Notes: a model not told the origin generated them from the letters alone. A DNA stretch of 64,000 nucleotides from Roseospira goensis (GCF_014197795.1 NZ_JACIGI010000004.1:167003-231002), one strand, 5' to 3'. Positions 38,160-46,625 are shown, counted from the stretch's first letter. A program made the numbers and translations.

Positions 38160-38223
38160 TACAGCCGATTATCGCGACAAACCGAAGTCGTGCCGCGATT
38201 CCGGTTTGTCGCAATCGGCTGTA
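38160..38223. repeat. Nested palindromic element, GCGACAAACCG-type inner arm (element C)
   Basis: Outer arms TACAGCCGATT (38160-38170) and AATCGGCTGTA (38213-38223) are perfect complements. The inner arm CGCGACAAACCG and its complement CGGTTTGTCG are the same as in elements A and E. It lies between the convergent SnoaL-like and GGDEF genes. Confidence 0.8.
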
Positions 38224-38278
38224 GCAAACCGTGCCGCGCCGCCCGGGTCCGGCCACGGCGTCAGGCCACGGCGTCACG

Positions 38279-39475
38279 TCACGGCGTCACGTCACGGGGG
38301 GGGGCGGCCCCTTCGGCCCGCACCCGGTCGCGGCCGGCCGCCTTGGCCGCATAGAGGGCGCGGTCGGCGCGGGCGATCAGGCTGGCGACGGTCTCGCCGC
38401 GATCCTGGGGCCCGGCGGTCGACACGCCAACGCTGGCGGTCAGGGTCAGCCGTGTACCGTCCGTCAGCACCGCCGGCGCCGTCGCGATGGCGGCGCGCAG
38501 CCGTTCGGCCACCCGCAGCGCGGCCCCGGCGTTGGTCTCCGGCAGCAGGACGACGAACTCCTCGCCCCCCAGGCGCGCCAGCAGGTCCTCGCCCCGCAGC
38601 GCACCCCGCGCGGTCGTCACCACATGCCGCAGCGCGTCGTCCCCCGCCGCGTGGCCGTGCGTGTCATTGACCGCCTTGAAGTTGTCGAGGTCGAAGACAA
38701 GCACCGAAACCGCCTGGCCCGTGCGTGACCGATGGACGATGACGTGTTCCGCGACCGCGAAGAACGCGCGCCGGTTAAAGACGCCGGTCAGGGGATCCTG
38801 CGCGGCCAGGGCTTCGAGCTGGCGTAGCAGGTGCTCGGCCGTCAGCGCCAGAAAGCCCATCGCCAGCGTCATGAACGCCACCACCGACGTCAGGTCGCCA
38901 AGCCCCACCACCAGGTCGGTCCCGCCCACCGGTCCTCCGGCCAGGACCACCATCCCCCACAGCCCGCGGCCGAGGAAGACCAGCCCGTGCAGGCCCACAC
39001 CCACCACCAGGATATAGCCGGAGGCCAGATGGCCGGCCCGCTTGCGCGGCCAGAAGGTGGCCACGATCAGGCCGTCGAAAGCGGCGATCACCAGGGCCAT
39101 GATCACGAACCGGATCAGGTCGACGCGGTCCACAGCGGAGAAGTAGTACAGCAGGATCAGGACGACGACACAGAACAGAATGAAGGGGCTCTGGTGACGC
39201 GGCACCCGCCGGGCCATGAACAAACGACTGCCACGATAGATCAGGGCGTAGCCCAACAGGACGGCGAGATTTGTGAGGACCACCGACGGCGCCAGCGGCA
39301 TCCCGAGATGGCGCAGCCACGTCGCCAGCATGGCGACGGTCAGGGCGCCCAGACCGAAGGCCCAGTCGCGCACGCCGGGCACCGACGGCTGAAGCCGCCA
39401 GATGAAGCCGACCACCCCGGTCGCGACCCCGCTGACCACCGTCGCGACCAGGAAAAGTGTGAACCCATCCAGCAT
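38279..39475 (-). CDS. Membrane-bound diguanylate cyclase (GGDEF domain)
   Basis: The enzyme makes cyclic di-GMP from two GTP. The 398-residue protein has six or seven membrane helices in residues ~1-215 and a C-terminal GGDEF domain from about residue 220: DPLTGVFNRRAFF, DLDNFKAVNDTHGHAAGD, and the signature GGEEF. An RGED inhibitory-site motif lies five residues before GGEEF, so product feedback is likely. ATG 39475 gives the natural membrane start MLDGFTLFLVATVV; a longer frame upstream runs into a nested palindrome. The C-terminal codons overlap CACGGCGTC-type tandem repeats. Confidence 0.93.
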   Translation of the reverse strand: MLDGFTLFLVATVVSGVATGVVGFIWRLQPSVPGVRDWAFGLGALTVAMLATWLRHLGMPLAPSVVLTNLAVLLGYALIYRGSRLFMARRVPRHQSPFILFCVVVLILLYYFSAVDRVDLIRFVIMALVIAAFDGLIVATFWPRKRAGHLASGYILVVGVGLHGLVFLGRGLWGMVVLAGGPVGGTDLVVGLGDLTSVVAFMTLAMGFLALTAEHLLRQLEALAAQDPLTGVFNRRAFFAVAEHVIVHRSRTGQAVSVLVFDLDNFKAVNDTHGHAAGDDALRHVVTTARGALRGEDLLARLGGEEFVVLLPETNAGAALRVAERLRAAIATAPAVLTDGTRLTLTASVGVSTAGPQDRGETVASLIARADRALYAAKAAGRDRVRAEGAAPPRDVTP

Positions 39476-39504
39476 GCTACCAAGCCTCGGTGCGGCATCC
39501 CGCC

Positions 39505-39567
39505 CGGAGCAGAGCGCCCCGGTCGCGACCACCGCATGGTCGCGATCCGGGGCGTGGGTCCGCTCCG
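39505..39567. repeat. Nested palindromic element, TCGCGACCA-type inner arm (element J)
   Basis: Outer arms CGGAGC (39505-39510) and GCTCCG (39562-39567) enclose GCCCCGG-TCGCGACCA and its complement, which differ by a single inserted base. Length (63 bp) and design match the other elements, but the arm sequences differ. It lies 30 bp upstream of the GGDEF start codon. Confidence 0.6.
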
Positions 39568-39724
39568 AATGGCCGTCTCTTGAACCGGTTCACGTCGGGA
39601 TCCAGGCACGCATGACTCGGCTCGCCCGAGACTGTACGCGCAAGTCCGGACTCTTTCCAAGGAGCCCCGCCCAAGGCGCCGACGCGTGCCCCTGTCAGGC
39701 TCAGACAGGGGGGCGCGCCTGTTA

Positions 39725-39784
39725 CAGCCGACCGCGACAAACCGGACTCGCGGCGCGATTTCGGTTTGCCGCACAAATCGGCTG
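39725..39784. repeat. Nested palindromic element, GCGACAAACCG-type inner arm (element E)
   Basis: Outer arms CAGCCGA (39725-39731) and TCGGCTG (39778-39784) are perfect; the inner arms (GCGACAAACCG and its complement CGGTTTG-C-CGC) have a few changes. It is paired with element F, 15 bp away, in the same order as A and B at 35.2 kb. Confidence 0.8.
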
Positions 39785-39799
39785 AGACTCATATAGGTC

Positions 39800-39859
39800 G
39801 CGCGGAGTCACGCAATCAATCCGAACCACATCGTGGTTCCGATTGATCGCGATCCGCGC
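39800..39859. repeat. Nested palindromic element, GATCAATC-type inner arm (element F)
   Basis: Outer arms GCGCGGA (39800-39806) and TCCGCGC (39853-39859) enclose CAATCAATCCGAACCAC and GTGGTTCCGATTGATCG. The right arm runs into the TAG stop codon of the SprA-like gene (CGCTAG). It is almost identical to element B. Confidence 0.8.
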
Positions 39860-40806
39860 TAGGCGATCAGGCTGAACACGGTCCGCGGCGGTGTCAGGGC
39901 GGGCGCCGCGTCCGCCGATCCGGGAGCGGCCGGGCCGGGGGCCAGGGCGCCGGCGCTGCCATAGGCCGCGGCGGCGGCTCCGAAGAAGGCGGCCCGCCGG
40001 TCCGGGCTCCCCGCCGCCACACCCTCCTCCGTCTCGGCCGCATCCTCCCGTTCCTCCTCGCGCTCCTGCTCGCGCTGGGCCGCCTCGGCCTGGGCAAGCG
40101 CCGCCTCCGCCGCCGCGGCGGCGGCACGGTCGGCCGGCGACGGATCGGCCGGCGCCAGCGCGGCGCGCTTGACCTGTTCGAGTTGGCGGATCGCCTGCTC
40201 GGGGTCGGTGCTGCCGGAGGCATTGAGCGTGATGCTGACCTCACCGCCCACCGCATACTGGCGGCCGTCGGGACCGGTCACATAGGTGAAGGTGGCCGGG
40301 CCGGTCACCCCGACGCCGGCGGCCTTGTGCGCCGCCTCGTGCTGACGCACCCGGCGGTCGATGGCCTGCAGGCGACGGACCTCGGCCCGCTCCTCCGGGG
40401 TCAGGCCGTCCGGGCCGACGTCCCCGTTGACCCCTGACGTGCCCCCGGCCGCGCCTCCGCCACCGCTGCCAAGCGAGGCGGCGACCGCCGTCATCGGCTC
40501 CCCGGTCAGGGGGTCAATCTCGACAGGCTCGCCGGTCAGGGGATCCAGGCGGGTCTGCACCGCGCCGTCGAGGCGGCCCAGCGTCCCGAGCACATCGGTG
40601 GACAGCGATGGGGTCCGACCGGCGATCTGGACGGGGACGCCGGACCGGCCCGCCACGGCGCCGGAAGGGGCACGCCGGGCCGCGGCCGCGCCCTGGCGGG
40701 GCGCCCCGTCCCGGGCCGCGCTGCCCGATGCCCCCTCGACGGCGGGCGGGCCCGATGGCCGCGACACGCTGGCCGGCATCTGGAACACGCTGACAGGCGA
40801 GAGCAT
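39859..40806 (-). CDS. SprA-related putative metalloprotease
   Basis: The 315-residue protein has a low-complexity N-terminus with a direct repeat [17 protein letters not shown], then a conserved core from residue ~135: [20 protein letters not shown], the zinc-binding-like HEAAH at 156-160, [20 protein letters not shown] and [20 protein letters not shown] with PADPSP. This core is the SprA/catalase-like 'putative metalloprotease CJM1_0395' domain found in many proteobacteria. A Glu/Ala-rich coiled-coil tail and disordered end follow. Substrate and activity are unknown. No signal peptide is seen. Confidence 0.8.
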   Translation of the reverse strand: MLSPVSVFQMPASVSRPSGPPAVEGASGSAARDGAPRQGAAAARRAPSGAVAGRSGVPVQIAGRTPSLSTDVLGTLGRLDGAVQTRLDPLTGEPVEIDPLTGEPMTAVAASLGSGGGGAAGGTSGVNGDVGPDGLTPEERAEVRRLQAIDRRVRQHEAAHKAAGVGVTGPATFTYVTGPDGRQYAVGGEVSITLNASGSTDPEQAIRQLEQVKRAALAPADPSPADRAAAAAAEAALAQAEAAQREQEREEEREDAAETEEGVAAGSPDRRAAFFGAAAAAYGSAGALAPGPAAPGSADAAPALTPPRTVFSLIA

Positions 40807-40885
40807 GGCGACACGCCCGACTCAAACACTTCGACAAGACTAGAATAGGACCCGTCACCACACCCTTCAAGCACGCGGCCGGCGA

Positions 40886-41896
40886 TCACCGCCGCACCAG
40901 CTCCACCCGGCGGTTCAGGGCCCGGCCCGCTTCGGTGTCGTTGCGCGCCACCGGGGCCAGCGGCCCCACGCCGGCGGGCACCAGCCGATCCGGCGCAACG
41001 CCGAACCGACCGGTCAGGGCCGCCACCACCGCGGCGGCGCGCCGGCGCGACAGGTCCATGTTGTAGGCGTGGCCGCCGGTCATGTCGGTGTGGCCGACCA
41101 CGTACAGGGTCAGCGCCGGATCGCCGGCCAGCAAGGCGGCGATCTCCGCCAGCGTCGGATCGCTCTCCGGCTGCACCTCATCGCGATCAAACGCGAAATG
41201 GATGCCATAGAGGGCGACCCGCCCCTCCTCGTCCAGGTCACCCGCCATCGCCTCGGCGTCGACGAACACCATGCGGTCGTCCATCGGCGCCGACTCGACC
41301 ACGTCCACCAGCACCAGGGGATGCTCGCGGGTCTCCGGATGGTGGTCGAAGCCCTCGACCGCGGCGAACACGGAGACGACCACCGTCCCCTCGGCGGTCT
41401 CGCGGGCCAGCGCCGCGTAGCGCGGATCGCGCGGCAGCGAAAAGGCGTGCTCGGTCAGTCGCCCCAGGGTGCTGAGCTTACGGTCCAGCGGGTACAGGAC
41501 GTAGGAGACCAGAAAGCTGCCGCCGCCCGGCCCACAGGCCGAACCGCCGCACTGCCACAGGGTCTCGAACCCTTCGGCACCCAGGGCCTGCTGGTAGTTG
41601 CGCACGATCTCAAGCGGCGACGCATCCGGGGGCGCGACGTAGATCAGCCGCGTGCGCCGGCCTTCGACGGGGCGCACGGTCTCCGGCACCCACGCATCGC
41701 CGGGGCCGCGCACGGCCGGGCCGAGCGGCAGGTCGAAGGCGTCGAACGACACCGCCTCGTGACCGATGATGGCCGCCCCCTCGAAGCGCGGCACCATCGG
41801 ATGGTCGGCGGTGCCGGGCGCGTCCTCCATCGCCCGGGCCACCGATAGGGGCGCCGTGATCGCCAGGACCAGGGCAAGAAACGCTGAACCTCGCAT
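40886..41896 (-). CDS. DUF4892 / OmpA-like peptidoglycan-binding protein
   Basis: The 336-residue product has a Sec signal peptide (RGSAFLALVLAITAPLSVARA), an N-terminal DUF4892 region (residues ~35-215: DAFDLPLGP, RLIYVAPPDASPLEIVRNYQ, FLVSYVLYPL) and a C-terminal OmpA domain (residues ~225-336) with FAFDRDEVQPESDPTLAEIA, VVGHTDMTGGHAYNMDLSRR RAAAV-type residues and LNRRVELVRR. It should sit in the periplasm bound to peptidoglycan. A Cys pair (CGGSAC) in the middle may form a disulfide. It is transcribed alone or with the SprA-like gene 79 bp downstream. Confidence 0.88.
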   Translation of the reverse strand: MRGSAFLALVLAITAPLSVARAMEDAPGTADHPMVPRFEGAAIIGHEAVSFDAFDLPLGPAVRGPGDAWVPETVRPVEGRRTRLIYVAPPDASPLEIVRNYQQALGAEGFETLWQCGGSACGPGGGSFLVSYVLYPLDRKLSTLGRLTEHAFSLPRDPRYAALARETAEGTVVVSVFAAVEGFDHHPETREHPLVLVDVVESAPMDDRMVFVDAEAMAGDLDEEGRVALYGIHFAFDRDEVQPESDPTLAEIAALLAGDPALTLYVVGHTDMTGGHAYNMDLSRRRAAAVVAALTGRFGVAPDRLVPAGVGPLAPVARNDTEAGRALNRRVELVRR

Positions 41897-41989
41897 GGCC
41901 TGTCCTCCCGTCTTGGAAGAGACAGGATACCGCAGGACGACCGCACGCGGTGTGACACCGATGCGAGCGGCCCGGGCGGCGCCAGCGCC

Positions 41990-42346
41990 TCAGCCCCGCG
42001 CCGCCGGCGGCACGGCGGCGGGATCGGCGGGTGCGCCCGCGCCGGCCCGGTGGGCCGCCACCGCGTCGCAGACCTCCGCCACCCGTGCCGCCGTCATGCC
42101 GACAAAAAACGCGCCCGCCTTGATGCGCAGGTTCGGGCCGAGCGTGCAGCGCCCCAGACACCGGATCTCCTGCACCCGCAGGGGCAGGCCGCGACGCGCC
42201 GCCTCGGCCTCAAGGGCCGCGATCACCGCCCGCGAGTCGCGGCCACCGCAGGAGGGCGAGCCCGGCGGCCGGTCCTTGACGCAGGCGATCACGGTTGTCG
42301 GCTCGGCCTTGGTCACGACTCCGGTGCCCCCACGCGTTACCCCCAC
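41990..42346 (-). CDS. Thioredoxin-like [2Fe-2S] ferredoxin (DUF1636 type)
   Basis: The 118-residue protein has four cysteines spaced Cys22-x10-Cys33 and Cys63-x3-Cys67 (VIACVKDRPPGSPSCGG; IRCLGRCTLGPNLRI), the pattern of thioredoxin-like [2Fe-2S] ferredoxins. A GTG at 42346 overlaps the last codons of dgcA by 10 bp; another GTG at 42316, after GGAG, is possible. It is the third gene of the dgcN-dgcA operon. Its redox partner and relation to D-glutamate metabolism are not known. Confidence 0.75.
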   Translation of the reverse strand: MGVTRGGTGVVTKAEPTTVIACVKDRPPGSPSCGGRDSRAVIAALEAEAARRGLPLRVQEIRCLGRCTLGPNLRIKAGAFFVGMTAARVAEVCDAVAAHRAGAGAPADPAAVPPAARG

Positions 42347-43320
42347 AACGCCGCCGGCGGCGGCTCCATGCGGCCGCGATGGTAGGCGATGCCCGGGTCA
42401 CGATCGCGCGCCAGCAGCACCGGCCCGTCCAGGTCGACGAAATCCGCCGCCCCGGCGACCACGGTCGCCGGCGCCATCGCCAGCGAGGTCCCGACCATGC
42501 AGCCGACCATCACGCGCAGGCCATGGGCTCGCGCCGCCGCCACCATGTCCAGCGCCTCGGTCAGGCCGCCGGTCTTGTCCAGCTTGACGTTGACCGCCCC
42601 ATAGAGCGCCGCCAGCCGCGGCACATCCGCGCTGACGTGTGCGCTCTCGTCGGCGCACAGGGTCACCGGTGACTCCAGGCCCGCGAGGGCCCCGTCCCGG
42701 TCCGCCGGCAGCGGCTGCTCCAGCAGGTCCACCCGCAGGCGCGCCAGCTCCGGCAGCAGAGCGCGGAGCTGGTCCGGGGTCCAGGCCTCGTTGGCATCCA
42801 CGATCAGGGCGGACTCCGGCGCCCCGGCCCGCACGGCGGCGATGCGGGCCAGGGGGTCCTCGGCTCCCACCTTGACCTTGAGCAGGGGCCGGTCGGCCAG
42901 CGCCCTCGCCTTCTCGGCCATGGCCTCCGGGGCGGCGATGCTGAGCGTCTCGGCCGTCACCAGGGCGGCCGGCGGCGGTGCCACCCCGGCGAGGTCCCAG
43001 ACCCGACGGCCGGTGCGCTTGGCCTCCAGGTCCCACAGCGCGGCGTCCAGGGCGTTGCGGGCGGCCCCGGCGGGCATGCGGTCATGCACCGCCCGTCGGT
43101 CCAGACCCGCCGCCAGGTGGGCACGCAGACCCTCGATGTCGGCGACCACGCCGTCGACGGTCTCGCCGTAGCGGGCATAGGGCACCGCCTCGCCCCGCCC
43201 CACGATGGCCCCATCCGTCAGCGTGGCCACGACCACCACCGCCTCGGTGCGGGTGCCGCGCGCGATGGTGAAGCCGCCTGCGATCGGCCAGCGTTCAATG
43301 GCGACGGTCAACTCAGGCAT
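42337..43320 (-). CDS. dgcA: N-acetyl-D-glutamate racemase (dipeptide-epimerase-like enolase family)
   Basis: The 327-residue enolase-superfamily enzyme shows the muconate/dipeptide-epimerase pattern: LLKVKVG with the two catalytic Lys, LIVDANEAWTPDQL (metal Asp), LLEQPLP (metal Glu), LCADESAH (metal Asp) and NVKLDKTGGLTEAL with the second-face Lys. Taken alone it would be called an Ala-Glu dipeptide epimerase. Being coupled to a dgcN homologue points to DgcA, described as racemising N-acetyl-D-glutamate to the L form. ATG 43320 (MPELTVAIERWPI) overlaps the dgcN stop by 8 bp. Confidence 0.85.
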   Translation of the reverse strand: MPELTVAIERWPIAGGFTIARGTRTEAVVVVATLTDGAIVGRGEAVPYARYGETVDGVVADIEGLRAHLAAGLDRRAVHDRMPAGAARNALDAALWDLEAKRTGRRVWDLAGVAPPPAALVTAETLSIAAPEAMAEKARALADRPLLKVKVGAEDPLARIAAVRAGAPESALIVDANEAWTPDQLRALLPELARLRVDLLEQPLPADRDGALAGLESPVTLCADESAHVSADVPRLAALYGAVNVKLDKTGGLTEALDMVAAARAHGLRVMVGCMVGTSLAMAPATVVAGAADFVDLDGPVLLARDRDPGIAYHRGRMEPPPAALWG

Positions 43321-44320
43321 CGGACAGCAGCCGGTCCACCAGGGGCTCCACGCCGCCGCGCACCGGGTCGACGACCGGCATGCCGAGTTGCTCGGCCGCC
43401 TCGTGCATGACACGCCGCGCCGCATCGTCGTCCAGGGACGAGGTGTTGAAGCAGGCGCCGATGAAGCGGGCCTTCGGGTTCACCAGGCGGGCACAGCGCA
43501 GGTTCAGGTCCACGCAGTCCTCCAGCGACGGCAGAGGAAAGCCGGGCAGGCCGCGCATGTGCGGCCGGCCGGGCTCGTGGCACAGGACAAGGGCGTGGGG
43601 CTGGGCGCCGTGCAGCAGGCCCAGCGAGACGCCGGCGTAGGAGGCATGGAACAGGCTGCCCTGTCCCTCGACCAGATCGTAGTGGTCCTCGTCGTGGGCC
43701 GGGCATAGCGTCTCGGTGGCACCGGAGATGAAATCTGCCACCACGGCGTCGACACTCACCCCCTCACCCGCGATCAGGATTCCAGTCTGTCCGGTGGCGC
43801 GGAAGTCGGCCTTGCAGCCGCGCGCCTTGAGGGCCCGTTCCATGGCCAGCATGGCGTACATCTTGCCGACCGAGCAGTCGGTGCCCACCGCCAGCACGCG
43901 CTTGCCCGCACGCGGCACGCCATGGGCAACCGGGAAGGTCTCGGTCGGATGGCGCACATCGTAGAGCTTGCGCCCATGCTCCTGCGCCGCCGCGACCAGC
44001 TCCGGGATATCGTTGAGCCGCTGGTGCAGACCGGCGGCGATGTCCAGGCCGGCGGCCATCGCCTCCAGGAACACCGCGCGCCAACTCTCCCCGATGATGC
44101 CGCCGCGGTTGGCGACCCCCACCACCAGCGTGGCCGCGCCGCGCGCGGCGGCCTCGGCGACCGTCATGTCGCGCAGGCCCAGGGTCGTCTTGCAGCCTTC
44201 AAGGCGGAGCTGCCCCAGGCAGATGTCCGGGCGCCAGTGGTGGATGCCGCGCGCGGTCTTGGCGGCGAGGTCATCGGCGGCGTCGCCGAGGAACAGAAGG
44301 TAGGGCTGACTGAGATGCAT
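43313..44320 (-). CDS. dgcN: DgcN-type N-acetyltransferase (DUF1611)
   Basis: The 335-residue protein matches the DUF1611 family: a Rossmann-like N-terminal half (LLFLGDAADDLAAKTARGI, TLVVGVANRGGIIGESW) and a P-loop-like C-terminal half with VLAVGTDCSVGKMYAMLAME, FRATGQTGILIAGEGVSVDA and DLVEGQGSLFHASYAG. DgcN has been reported to N-acetylate D-glutamate as the first step of a D-Glu to L-Glu route with DgcA. I start at ATG 44320 (MHLSQPYLLFLG); the 14-residue upstream extension is not conserved-looking. First gene of a three-gene operon, divergent from matB. Confidence 0.86.
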   Translation of the reverse strand: MHLSQPYLLFLGDAADDLAAKTARGIHHWRPDICLGQLRLEGCKTTLGLRDMTVAEAAARGAATLVVGVANRGGIIGESWRAVFLEAMAAGLDIAAGLHQRLNDIPELVAAAQEHGRKLYDVRHPTETFPVAHGVPRAGKRVLAVGTDCSVGKMYAMLAMERALKARGCKADFRATGQTGILIAGEGVSVDAVVADFISGATETLCPAHDEDHYDLVEGQGSLFHASYAGVSLGLLHGAQPHALVLCHEPGRPHMRGLPGFPLPSLEDCVDLNLRCARLVNPKARFIGACFNTSSLDDDAARRVMHEAAEQLGMPVVDPVRGGVEPLVDRLLSDA

Positions 44321-44451
44321 CGACGGATTCCGCTCTGTGACGTGGGACGGTGTCGGCGGCACCGTATGCCCCCTTTTGCCTCAGGGAAAGAGGCTGTGTA
44401 TAACCCGGTCCGCAGTCCCTCCCGCCCGATGCCGCCGCGAAAGGCCCGCCC

Positions 44452-45975
44452 ATGACCGAGTCCCTTTACACCCTATTGGAGTCTCGCTTTCCCGCCGACC
44501 GCACCAAGGTCCTGTTGGAGACCGACGCGGGGACCCGCTTCACGTATGGCGAGGCCGAGGCGGCCGCAACCCGCATGGCGCGGGCGCTCGCGGATCGCGG
44601 GGTGAAGGCGGGCGACCGGGTGGCGGTGCAGGTCGACAAGTCGCCGGCGGCCCTGTTCCTGTACCTGGCCTGCCTGCGCGCCGGCTTCGTGTTCCTGCCC
44701 ATGAACACGGCCTATCGCCCGGACGAGGTGGACTATCTGGTTGGCAACGCCGAGCCGGCCGCCGTGATCTGCCGCCCGGCCGATGAGGAGATCGTGCGCG
44801 GCATCGCGGATCGGCACGGCACCCCGCTGGTGCTGACCCTGGACGCGGACGGCGCGGGCAGCCTCGCCGACGCCGCCGCCGAGGCCCCGGCCGATTTCCC
44901 GGTGGCGGCGTGCGCGGCCGACGACCTCGCCGCCATGCTCTACACCAGCGGGACCACCGGCAAGCCCAAGGGGGCCATGCTGACCCAGCGCAACCTGGCC
45001 GCCAACGGCCTGGATCTGGTGGAGAGCTGGCGCTTCACGGCGGACGACGTGCTGCTGCACGCGCTGCCGATCTTCCACGCGCACGGCCTGTTCGTGGCCT
45101 GCCACTGCGTGCTGTTGGCCGGCGCGTCGATGCTGTGGCTGCCCGGGTTCGACCGCGCCAGCGTGATCCGCCTGCTGCCCCGCGCCACCACGTTCATGGG
45201 TGTGCCCACGTTCTATACCCGGCTGCTGGACGGGGACGACTTCGACCGAGACGTCTGTGCCGGCATGCGGCTGTTCACCGCCGGCTCGGCGCCGCTGCTG
45301 GCCGAGACGCACGAGGCGTTCGAGGCCCGCACCGGTCACGCCATCCTGGAACGCTACGGCATGACCGAAACCGGCATGCTGACCGGCAACCCCTACGACG
45401 GGGACCGCCGGCCCGGCTCTGTCGGCGTTCCCTTCCCGCGGGTCGAGGTGCGTATCGCCGACGATCAGGACCGGCCGCTGGGCCGGACCGAGATCGGCGG
45501 CATCCAGGTGCGTGGCCCCAACGTCATGAAAGGCTATTGGCGCCTGCCCGAGAAGACGGCCGAGGAGTTCACCGCCGACGGCTGGTTCCGCACCGGCGAC
45601 GTCGGCCGCATCGACGACCGCGGCTACCTGTTCATCGTCGGGCGGGCCAAGGATCTCGTGATCTCGGGCGGCTACAACGTCTATCCGAAGGAGGTCGAAA
45701 GCGTCATCGACGAGCTGCCTGGCGTGGTGGAGAGCGCGGTTATCGGCGTGCCGCATCCGGATTTCGGCGAGGCCGTCGTGGCCGTGGTGGTGCCCGCCGC
45801 CGAGGGCGCGCCCGATGAGGCGGCCGTCATCGCGCACTGCAAGGCCCACCTGGCGAACTACAAAACGCCCAAGCGGGTGTTCTTCGTGCCCGCGTTGCCG
45901 CGCAACACCATGGGCAAGGTGCAAAAGGCGCAGTTGCGCGAACAGAACGCGGCGTTGTTCGCGCCGGTGGGATAG
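44452..45975 (+). CDS. matB: Malonyl-CoA synthetase
   Basis: MatB activates malonate (or methylmalonate) to its CoA ester with ATP. The 507-residue ANL enzyme has AAMLYTSGTTGKPKGAMLTQ as P-loop, HALPIFHAHGLFVACHCVL, ERYGMTETGML, WFRTGDVGRIDDRGYLFIVG and the C-terminal Lys motif LPRNTMGKVQKAQLRE. The HALPIFHAHGLF and MTETGM segments are characteristic of malonyl-CoA synthetases. No matA or malonate transporter is adjacent. It is divergent from dgcN and converges on the sensor kinase across a palindromic repeat array. Confidence 0.9.
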   Translation: MTESLYTLLESRFPADRTKVLLETDAGTRFTYGEAEAAATRMARALADRGVKAGDRVAVQVDKSPAALFLYLACLRAGFVFLPMNTAYRPDEVDYLVGNAEPAAVICRPADEEIVRGIADRHGTPLVLTLDADGAGSLADAAAEAPADFPVAACAADDLAAMLYTSGTTGKPKGAMLTQRNLAANGLDLVESWRFTADDVLLHALPIFHAHGLFVACHCVLLAGASMLWLPGFDRASVIRLLPRATTFMGVPTFYTRLLDGDDFDRDVCAGMRLFTAGSAPLLAETHEAFEARTGHAILERYGMTETGMLTGNPYDGDRRPGSVGVPFPRVEVRIADDQDRPLGRTEIGGIQVRGPNVMKGYWRLPEKTAEEFTADGWFRTGDVGRIDDRGYLFIVGRAKDLVISGGYNVYPKEVESVIDELPGVVESAVIGVPHPDFGEAVVAVVVPAAEGAPDEAAVIAHCKAHLANYKTPKRVFFVPALPRNTMGKVQKAQLREQNAALFAPVG

Positions 45976-45983
45976 GGGGACAC

Positions 45984-46610
45984 GGGCGCCCCACAGGCAG
46001 GCGGTCCCACGCCGGAGCGTGGGACCGAGAACCCCTGATCTTCCACCCACGCTCCCGCGTGGGCGCCCCACAGGCACGCGGTCCCACGCGGGAGCGTGGG
46101 ACCGAGAAGGGAACCCCTGATCTTCCGCCCACGCTCCCGCGTGGGCGGGCCTGCGCTTCGCATCCGGTCCCACGCCGGAGCGTGGGACCGAGAGAGGGTT
46201 TCTCGCGCCTACGCGCCCGCTTGGGCGCCCCACAGGCACGCGGTCCCACGCCGGAGCGCGGGACCGAGAACCCCTGATCTTCCGCCTACGCGCCCGCTTG
46301 GGCGCCCCACAGGCACGCGGTCCCACGCCGGAGCGTGGGACCGAGAGAAGGTTTCTCGCGCCCACGCGCCCGCTTGGGCGCCCCACAGGTACGCGGTCCC
46401 ACGCGGGAGCGTGGGACCGAGAAGGGTTTCTCGCGCCCACGCTCCCGCGTGGGCGCCCCACAGGTACGCGGTCCCACGCGGGAGCGTGGGACCGAGAAAG
46501 GGTTTCTCGCGCCCACGCTCCCGCGTGGGCGCCCCACAGGCACGCGGTCCCACGCCGGAGCGTGGGACCGAGAGAGGGTTTCTCGCGCCTACGCGCCCGC
46601 GTGGGCGCCC
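45984..46610. repeat. Tandem array of eight ~76-bp units, each with two palindromes
   Basis: Units begin with CGGTCCCACGC at 46002, 46079, 46165, 46241, 46318, 46394, 46469 and 46545 (spacing 75-86 bp). Each holds a 10-bp-arm palindrome (GGTCCCACGC / GCGTGGGACC) and a second one (GCCCACGC / GCGTGGGC), followed by GGGCGCCCCACAGG. The joint between them exists in two versions: with ACCCCTGATCTTCC (units 1, 2, 4) or with GGTTTCTCGCG (units 3, 5-8). The array separates the convergent matB and kinase genes. Frames through it give only Arg/Gly/Pro repeats and are not genes. Confidence 0.92.
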
Positions 46611-46625
46611 GCACGGGCCGGCCCG

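Larger units (their letters stand above)
39476..39858. other. Repeat-dense region between GGDEF and SprA-like genes
   Basis: This 383-bp gap contains three nested palindromes (39505-39567, 39725-39784, 39800-39859) and a small palindrome near 39692-39710 (CTGTCAGGC/CAGACAG). The GGDEF promoter should be within it. No gene is visible. Confidence 0.6.

Noticed and set aside
45984-46610. Possible CRISPR array
   Set aside because: Units are tandem and nearly identical with no unique spacers, have two palindromes each, and no cas genes are nearby.
44473-46614. A 713-codon minus-strand frame and plus-strand frames such as 46335-48431 with a repeated RGPTRERGTEK-like pattern
   Set aside because: The apparent peptide repeats come from translating the palindromic DNA array; the rest is antisense to matB or to the kinase. 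No ribosome site or conserved domain.
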